This document shows, piece by piece, positions 26,205-30,501 of a stretch of DNA of 30,501 nt. Below the pieces are notes generated by a model. The model had not been told where the DNA came from and searched no databases. It saw only the letters and a list, made by a program, of their open reading frames with translations. The DNA comes from Mageeibacillus sp. UBA1243 (lineage in GTDB: Bacteria; Bacillota; Clostridia; UBA1212): contig DBWH01000065.1 of assembly GCA_002308595.1 (NCBI GenBank), positions 265 through 30,765 on the forward strand, read 5' to 3'. Both the position numbers and the translations under genes were made by a program. Numbering within the stretch: position 1 is the stretch's first letter; every line of letters starts with the position of its first letter.

Positions 26205-26254
26205 CGCCAATGCGCCTCGCGGCGGCAAAGAACTGCGGCATTTTTGCATTGGCG
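26205..26254. repeat. Inverted pair of CATTGGCG words between deacetylase genes
   Basis: CGCCAATGC (26205-26213) and GCATTGGCG (26246-26254) form a 9-bp inverted repeat separated by 32 nt in a 105-nt intergenic gap. The right copy is part of TTTGCATTGGCGGTAA, which also occurs at 23102. Confidence 0.6.
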
Positions 26255-26289
26255 GTAACATATATTTCACAAAGACAGGGTGATTTGAT

Positions 26290-27192
26290 ATGAAAATGAA
26301 AAAACCGGCAATATTGTTTCTGATTCTGGCGCTTCTGGTCACAAGCCTGCTCGCTGGCTGCACGGGAACCGGGACGAAAACGCCCGAACCCACGATTGAA
26401 CCGACCGAAGCAGAGCCTACGCCCGTGCCGACGCCCCGCCCGCCGATGAAGTATTTCACGATGAGCTTTGACGACGGCATCACGCAGGACGCGCGGATCA
26501 TCGAAATTCTCAAAAAGTACAACATGCCCTGCACGTTCAATATCAACACGGGGCTCTTTGGCGTCCGCTGGGACTGGGTCGGCGAGGTTTCCGGCAACCC
26601 GAACCTGCTCCACCTGAGGTTTACGAAGGAGGAGATCCTTGGCGGTGTCTATGACGGCTTTGACGTCGAGGTCCACACGCTGAACCACCCGTCGCTTGCC
26701 GGCAACTACGGCAACAACATCAGCGCAATCATCAGCGAAGTCGGCGATGACGCCAAGAACATCGCGGAGCTCACGGGCATTGCCCCCGTCGGCATGGCCT
26801 ACCCCGGCGGTCAGGAATCCGACACGTCCGACCTTGTCATCAGAACGATTCTCGAAAACACCGACATCAGGTTTGCAAGAATGGCCGTCAACCAGAAGAA
26901 GCCTTCCGAGTTTGCTCTCCCCGAGTACTGGATGAAGTGGTACCCGTCCTGCCAGATCGGCAACATCGCCACCTTCAAGTCACTCGCCAAGAAGTTCATC
27001 AACGCTGAGGTCACCGACCACGACCTGCTCTTCTACGCGTGGGGCCACGGCTACGAACTCGACAACAACAAGTGCTGGGAACAGTTCGAGGAGGTCATCA
27101 AGATGCTCTCCGAGGCGGACGACATAATGTTCGTCACGAACGCAGAGTTCTACGAAATCTTCAAGGACGAGATTCCCTGCTGGAAAGACTGA
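26290..27192 (+). CDS. NodB-type polysaccharide deacetylase lipoprotein, short linker
   Basis: A 300-residue protein: signal peptide with lipobox LAGC (Cys24), a Pro/Thr/Glu linker of about 30 residues and a NodB domain with SFDDG (Asp61 base, Asp62 ligand) and VHTLNHPS (His129, His133). The C-terminal AWGHGYEL keeps the candidate general acid. It should sit on the outer membrane surface close to the wall and deacetylate an envelope or dietary polysaccharide. RBS AGGGTGA precedes the ATG. Nucleotide identity with the next gene is nearly complete around the first motif, so the two are recent duplicates or exchange sequence. Confidence 0.9.
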   Translation: MKMKKPAILFLILALLVTSLLAGCTGTGTKTPEPTIEPTEAEPTPVPTPRPPMKYFTMSFDDGITQDARIIEILKKYNMPCTFNINTGLFGVRWDWVGEVSGNPNLLHLRFTKEEILGGVYDGFDVEVHTLNHPSLAGNYGNNISAIISEVGDDAKNIAELTGIAPVGMAYPGGQESDTSDLVIRTILENTDIRFARMAVNQKKPSEFALPEYWMKWYPSCQIGNIATFKSLAKKFINAEVTDHDLLFYAWGHGYELDNNKCWEQFEEVIKMLSEADDIMFVTNAEFYEIFKDEIPCWKD

Positions 27193-27229
27193 GTTTTCCA
27201 TGCTAAGCAAAGACTTAAGTGAGGTTACT

Positions 27230-28426
27230 ATGAAAAGGACAACCGGATTCATATTTCTTTTGATAATGCTGGCGGCTGCATTGGCGGTACTCTCGTGCTG
27301 CACGGGAAGCTCCGAACCTAAGCCTGCGCCCGCAACAGAGGCAGCCACGGCAACGGCACCTTCAGAGACGGAGCCCGCGGCAACGGACGTTCAGGAGACC
27401 GCAACAGCTGAGGCGGAAACTCCCGAGGCGACAACCGAAGAGCCCGCCGTGACCGAAACACCGCCCGCGTCTCCCGAACCCGGGACTTTAACACCCGGAC
27501 CCGGAACTGCTACGCCCGGCGCGGCAACTCCCGAAAACTCTCCTGTCGAAACGCCGACGCCCGACTATACACCGACAGCAGTTCCTACACCCACACCCAC
27601 GCCGGCACCGACGCCGACCCCCACTCCTACTCCTACGCCTACGCCCACTCCCACCCCGGAGACAGGCACCACGACGTACAAAAAGTATTTCACGATGAGC
27701 TTTGACGACGGCATCACGCAGGACGAAAGGATCATCGAAATTCTCAAAAAGTACAACATGCCCTGCACGTTCAACATCAACACGGGTCTCTACGGCGTCC
27801 GCTGGGACTGGGTTGCAACCGCGGTCAACAAGCCCGGCCTCTCCCACCAGCGCTTCACCAAGGCTCAGATCCAGACCGGCATTTACGACGGCTTTGACGT
27901 TGAGGTTCACACCCTCACGCACCCCTCGCTCGGCAGGGACTACGGCACCAACGCGAAACAGATCATTAAGCAGGTCGGCGATGACGCCAAGAACATCACC
28001 GCTCTCACAGGCATCGAGCCCTTCGGCATGGCCTACCCGGGCGGAACCGAGGATGACACTTCGGATTTCGTAATCCGCACGATCCTCGAAAACACCAACA
28101 TCAGGTTCGCGAGAATGGCGGTCAACCAGTCCAACCCGAAGACTTTTGCTCTTCCCGAATACTGGATGAAGTGGTACCCGTCCTGCTCTGCTTCCAACGT
28201 CTCGTACTTCAAGTCACTCGTCAAGAAGCTTATCGCCGCAAAGCCGACGGACCGCGACCTTCTCCTTTATGCATGGGGTCACGGCTACGAGTTCGACCAG
28301 ATGGAAAACTGGGACAAATTCGAGGAAGTTATCAAGATGATCTCCGAGGCGGACGACATCATCTGCGTAACAAATGCAGAGTTTTATCAGCTTTTCAAAG
28401 ACCAGATTCCTTCCTGGAAAGACTGA
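27230..28426 (+). CDS. NodB-type polysaccharide deacetylase lipoprotein, long Thr/Pro linker
   Basis: A 398-residue protein. The ATG at 27230 with GTGAGG upstream is preferred to the in-frame start at 27200. The signal peptide ends in VLSCC, an atypical lipobox with Cys23 the likely lipidated residue. A linker of about 130 residues follows, first Ala/Thr/Glu-rich, then Pro-Thr repeats. The NodB domain has SFDDG (Asp159, Asp160) and VHTLTHPS (His227, His231). It is the closest relative of the preceding gene but with a linker about four times longer, so it should reach further into the wall or beyond. A CATTGGCG word lies inside its signal-peptide coding region. Confidence 0.9.
   Translation: MKRTTGFIFLLIMLAAALAVLSCCTGSSEPKPAPATEAATATAPSETEPAATDVQETATAEAETPEATTEEPAVTETPPASPEPGTLTPGPGTATPGAATPENSPVETPTPDYTPTAVPTPTPTPAPTPTPTPTPTPTPTPTPETGTTTYKKYFTMSFDDGITQDERIIEILKKYNMPCTFNINTGLYGVRWDWVATAVNKPGLSHQRFTKAQIQTGIYDGFDVEVHTLTHPSLGRDYGTNAKQIIKQVGDDAKNITALTGIEPFGMAYPGGTEDDTSDFVIRTILENTNIRFARMAVNQSNPKTFALPEYWMKWYPSCSASNVSYFKSLVKKLIAAKPTDRDLLLYAWGHGYEFDQMENWDKFEEVIKMISEADDIICVTNAEFYQLFKDQIPSWKD
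27551..27660 (+). repeat. Pro-Thr-coding hexanucleotide tract
   Basis: Imperfect ACNCCN units in the third deacetylase gene, similar in sequence to the tract in the lipase gene at 24070-24258. Confidence 0.75.
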
Positions 28427-28760
28427 GTTTTGGTTCTTTACGCATTTTACATAAAATTACGAAGTGCGAATCCGACTGGTTCTTCGAAAACCGTAAGGTG
28501 TCTTTCGACAGATTAGATGTAAAATGCTTTGCGCGAGCTCCCCGCTCGCAGTACCTTCGTACAGCGTCGGGGTCGCGCACGCAAAAATAACTCAAAACTC
28601 AGCATTCCACTTAAATAGACTGACTTTTGGCTCTTTACGCCTTTAATTAGATTAAAAAACGCTTTACTTTGAGTGCTTCAAAGTGCATAATACAGGACTT
28701 GAGCTGAGGCGGTTCTGACGATTGGCCTTGGCGGTAAATACACCACGGAAAGAGTATGCT
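28427..28760. other. Intergenic region with short repeats and one GC-rich hairpin
   Basis: 334 nt without a credible gene. It holds TTTTGGTTCTTTAC (28428) and TTTTGGCTCTTTAC (28625), a small hairpin GCGAGC/GCTCGC (28533-28549) without T run, and CTTGGCGGTAAA (28729) shortly before the next gene. No tRNA or known riboswitch was recognised. Confidence 0.5.
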
Positions 28761-29201
28761 ATGAATTTCAAGAAACGAGTTTATTTGTTGGCGGCTGTCG
28801 TATTGGCGGCAGTGCTCGCGATAACAGGCTGCACAGGCGCACCCAAGCCCGTGCCGGAGCCGGAGAAGACGCCGTCGCAGGCTACCGCGACCGCAACAGC
28901 TGTGCCGGAGGTAACCCCGACGGCGGAAGGATCGAGTGAGACACCTGCGGGAGAAACACCGACGCAAACTGCGGGCGACCCGACCGAAACGCAGGCTGAG
29001 ACGGCAACACCCGAAGGCCAGACAGCTACAGCTACGGCTGCGCAGCCCACACCTCCGGCGACCGCAGGCGAGACGGCCTCTCCGACGGAAACCGAGACTG
29101 CGACTGCGACGGCAGGCGGGACACCGTCAAAGAGACCTTGTCAAACCTCTGGCACAACAGCATCTATCGTGAGGGCGTCTTTGCACAGGTATGCTATGTA
29201 G
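28761..29201 (+). pseudogene. Lipoprotein with Thr/Pro/Ala linker, cut off by the junction
   Basis: The ATG at 28761 follows GGAAAGAG. The signal peptide ends in ITGC (Cys24), followed by about 95 residues of Thr/Ala/Pro/Glu-rich linker like that of the third deacetylase. Near codon 120 (about 29,105-29,125) the native sequence stops and the frame continues by chance into foreign DNA to a stop at 29199-29201. Any catalytic domain is missing. By position and build it was probably a fourth surface deacetylase or related enzyme, but the enzyme part is not there to prove it. Confidence 0.75.
29105..29125. other. Abrupt junction to Bacteroidota-like DNA
   Basis: Left of this point the + strand encodes a lipoprotein linker; right of it a symporter is already in progress in another frame, without start codon or RBS. 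Codon choice shifts as well. No inverted repeat, direct repeat, att-like core or transposase is present. Confidence 0.8.
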
Positions 29202-29722
29202 CCGCACAGATTATGGTGTGGACCTTCATCATCCAGTATGCCGACCATCTGGGCATTAACAAGGCTACGGCACAGATGTATAACATCGTGGCTATGTCGC
29301 TCAACCTGACAGGTCGCTTCGTTGGTACCTTTATCATGCGCTATGTCAATACCCGTCGTCTGCTCATGCTGTTTGGTATCGGAGCATCCGTCTGCACGTT
29401 GGGAGCTATCTGCATCGAGGGCATGTGGGGCTTGTATAGTCTTGTGGCCATCAGCCTCTTTATGTCTATCATGTTCCCCTCTATCTATGGTATCGCTTTG
29501 GAGAATGTAGACTCGAAAGACACCCATCTGGGAGCTGCCTTCCTGGTGATGGCTATTGTCGGTGGTGCTCTCATGCCACCGCTACAGGGTATGATGATTG
29601 ATCAGGGCACCATCTGGGGCATGCCGGCTGTGAACATGTCGTTCATCCTGCCCTTGGTATGCTTCCTTGTCATCATCGTTTATGGTTATCGTTCATTCAT
29701 GCAATTAAAAACAATAAAGTAA
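29120..29722 (+). CDS. fucP: FucP-like MFS sugar/H+ symporter, C-terminal half
   Basis: About 200 residues, open from DTVKETLSN at the junction to TAA at 29722; roughly half of a normal 410-440-residue FucP. The stretch GVFAQVCYVAAQIMVWTFIIQYA is typical of the L-fucose permease family, and at least five further membrane helices follow. The N-terminal half, start codon and RBS are absent, so this is a fragment here. Codons such as CGT and GGT and the coupling to the next gene (TAATG overlap) suit a Prevotella-like Bacteroidota genome. The transported sugar may be fucose or a related hexose. Confidence 0.8.
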   Translation, partial: DTVKETLSNLWHNSIYREGVFAQVCYVAAQIMVWTFIIQYADHLGINKATAQMYNIVAMSLNLTGRFVGTFIMRYVNTRRLLMLFGIGASVCTLGAICIEGMWGLYSLVAISLFMSIMFPSIYGIALENVDSKDTHLGAAFLVMAIVGGALMPPLQGMMIDQGTIWGMPAVNMSFILPLVCFLVIIVYGYRSFMQLKTIK

Positions 29723-30501
29723 TGAAAGCAATTCAGATTACACACAATCAGGAACTGAACATTATTGAGTTAGAGAAGCCCCAGGCTCCCGGCCAGGGCG
29801 AGATACTGCTGAAGCTCCACTATGTGGGCTTCTGCGGCTCAGACATCAACACCTTTATGGGTCGTAACACGATGGCGCTGAACCCCGTCATCCCTGGCCA
29901 TGAGATTGGTGCCGTGATAGAGGCGGTAGGTGCTGGCGTACCTGAAGGGCTGAAGCCCGGTATGGTGGTGACCTGCAATCCCTATACCAACTGTGGCAAG
30001 TGTGCCTCATGCCGCAACCAGCGCGTCAATGCCTGTCAGCATAACGAGACGCTGGGCGTACAGCGCAATGGTGCCATGAAGGAGTATATCGTGTTGCCTT
30101 GGGAGAAGGTGATTCCCGCTGGCAATCTCACACCGAAGGTCTGCGCACTGGTAGAGCCGATGAGTGTAGGTTTCCATGCCGTCAGCCGTGCACAGGTCAC
30201 CGACATCGACGTGGTGATGGTTATTGGCTGTGGTATGGTAGGTATGGGTGCTATCGTTCGTGCTGCCCTGCGTGGCGCTACCGTTATCGCTGCCGATATC
30301 GACGACGAGAAGCTGGCACTGGCCAAGGAGATGGGCGCCACCTATACGATAAATACCAAGACGGAGGATGCCCACCAGCGCCTCCAGGAGATTACGGGTG
30401 GCTTCGGCCCTGACGTAGTCATCGAGGCTGTAGGTAGCGTGCCTACCTATCAGATGGCTGTCAATGAGGTAGCCTTCACGGGTCGTGTGGCTTGCATCGG
30501 C
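29722..30501 (+). CDS. Zinc-dependent medium-chain dehydrogenase (3'-truncated)
   Basis: Its ATG overlaps the symporter stop (TAATG). 260 codons are present and the gene runs off the window; the family is about 340 residues long. Catalytic-zinc motif GFCGSD and GHEIGAVIEAVG, structural-zinc Cys cluster CGKCASCRNQRVNAC, and the Rossmann motif VIGCGMVGMGAIV followed by the acidic ADID (NAD preference) are all visible. It belongs with sorbitol/L-idonate/threonine-type dehydrogenases. Next to a FucP-like transporter it probably oxidises the imported sugar or a derivative. It lies on the foreign side of the junction. Confidence 0.88.
   Translation, partial: MKAIQITHNQELNIIELEKPQAPGQGEILLKLHYVGFCGSDINTFMGRNTMALNPVIPGHEIGAVIEAVGAGVPEGLKPGMVVTCNPYTNCGKCASCRNQRVNACQHNETLGVQRNGAMKEYIVLPWEKVIPAGNLTPKVCALVEPMSVGFHAVSRAQVTDIDVVMVIGCGMVGMGAIVRAALRGATVIAADIDDEKLALAKEMGATYTINTKTEDAHQRLQEITGGFGPDVVIEAVGSVPTYQMAVNEVAFTGRVACIG

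Larger units (their letters stand above)
1018..27286. repeat. Dispersed octamer CATTGGCG (mostly RCATTGGCG), about 22 copies
   Basis: Forward copies start at 1018, 2603, 9783, 9843, 10531, 13721, 15098, 18181, 19767, 20710, 21482, 22833, 23106, 26247 and 27279. Reverse copies (CGCCAATG) start at 6173, 9282, 10060, 10150, 20922, 24438 and 26205. About one is expected by composition. The base before the octamer is a purine in 20 of 22. Counts are by eye and may be off by one or two. Confidence 0.8.

Noticed and set aside
28427..28600. Possible tRNA or small structured RNA (a stretch like GCGAATCC near 28466 and the hairpin at 28533)
   Set aside because: No cloverleaf can be drawn and no promoter or terminator frames it.
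29105..29125. Junction considered as a transposon or integron boundary
   Set aside because: No terminal repeats, target-site duplication, transposase or integrase, and both flanking genes are broken at the same point.

Overview
The window looks like chromosomal DNA of an anaerobic, gut- or rumen-type member of the Bacillota (Clostridia-like), moderately GC-rich. The grounds are Shine-Dalgarno-led genes in tight overlapping operons, sigma70-type promoters, many lipoproteins with Thr/Pro-rich linkers, a Fur-type regulator with a zinc-type ABC importer, and intracellular plus surface glycosidases. No rRNA, tRNA, CRISPR array, phage gene or transposase was seen. The last ~1.4 kb (from about 29,120) has a different character. 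It resembles Bacteroidota (Prevotella-like) DNA and joins the rest inside a gene and out of frame, so the most economical reading is a chimeric assembly join.

Layout: (1) 1-4814, one + strand operon: a ThDP enzyme (IolD/acetolactate-synthase-like, 5' end outside the window), a two-subunit transketolase, an RpiB-type isomerase and a CoA-acylating (methyl)malonate-semialdehyde dehydrogenase. Together they suggest breakdown of a polyol or unusual sugar, inositol-like but not the textbook set. (2) 5196-8790, a probable heterodimeric ABC exporter, visibly AT-richer than its surroundings. (3) 8866-18436, a carbohydrate island: an SGNH esterase (-), a 1006-aa lipoprotein of unknown function (+), and convergent to it a two-gene operon (-) of a GH3 lipoprotein with a C-terminal discoidin-like module and a GH78-like alpha-L-rhamnosidase without signal peptide. 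A plausible division of labour is cleavage of glycosides at the cell surface and rhamnosides in the cytoplasm.

(4) 18571-22923, a Fur/Zur-type regulator, the ATPase and permease of a Znu/Mnt-type metal importer (no binding protein in the window), and a 704-aa single-pass membrane protein with a propeller-like outer domain. (5) 23152-29120, an unknown 164-aa basic protein, a class-3-lipase lipoprotein, then three NodB-type polysaccharide deacetylases in tandem. The first has no signal peptide, the second is a lipoprotein with a short linker and the third a lipoprotein with a long Thr/Pro linker. A fourth lipoprotein of the same build is cut off by the junction. (6) 29120-30501, the C-terminal half of a FucP-like sugar/H+ symporter and a 3'-truncated zinc-dependent dehydrogenase.

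The most unusual signal is not a gene. The octamer CATTGGCG, nearly always preceded by a purine (RCATTGGCG), occurs about 22 times on the two strands where about one copy is expected. It lies in coding sequence in three reading-frame registers and between genes. It behaves like a DNA-uptake, HIP1-like or other chromosome-wide architectural word.
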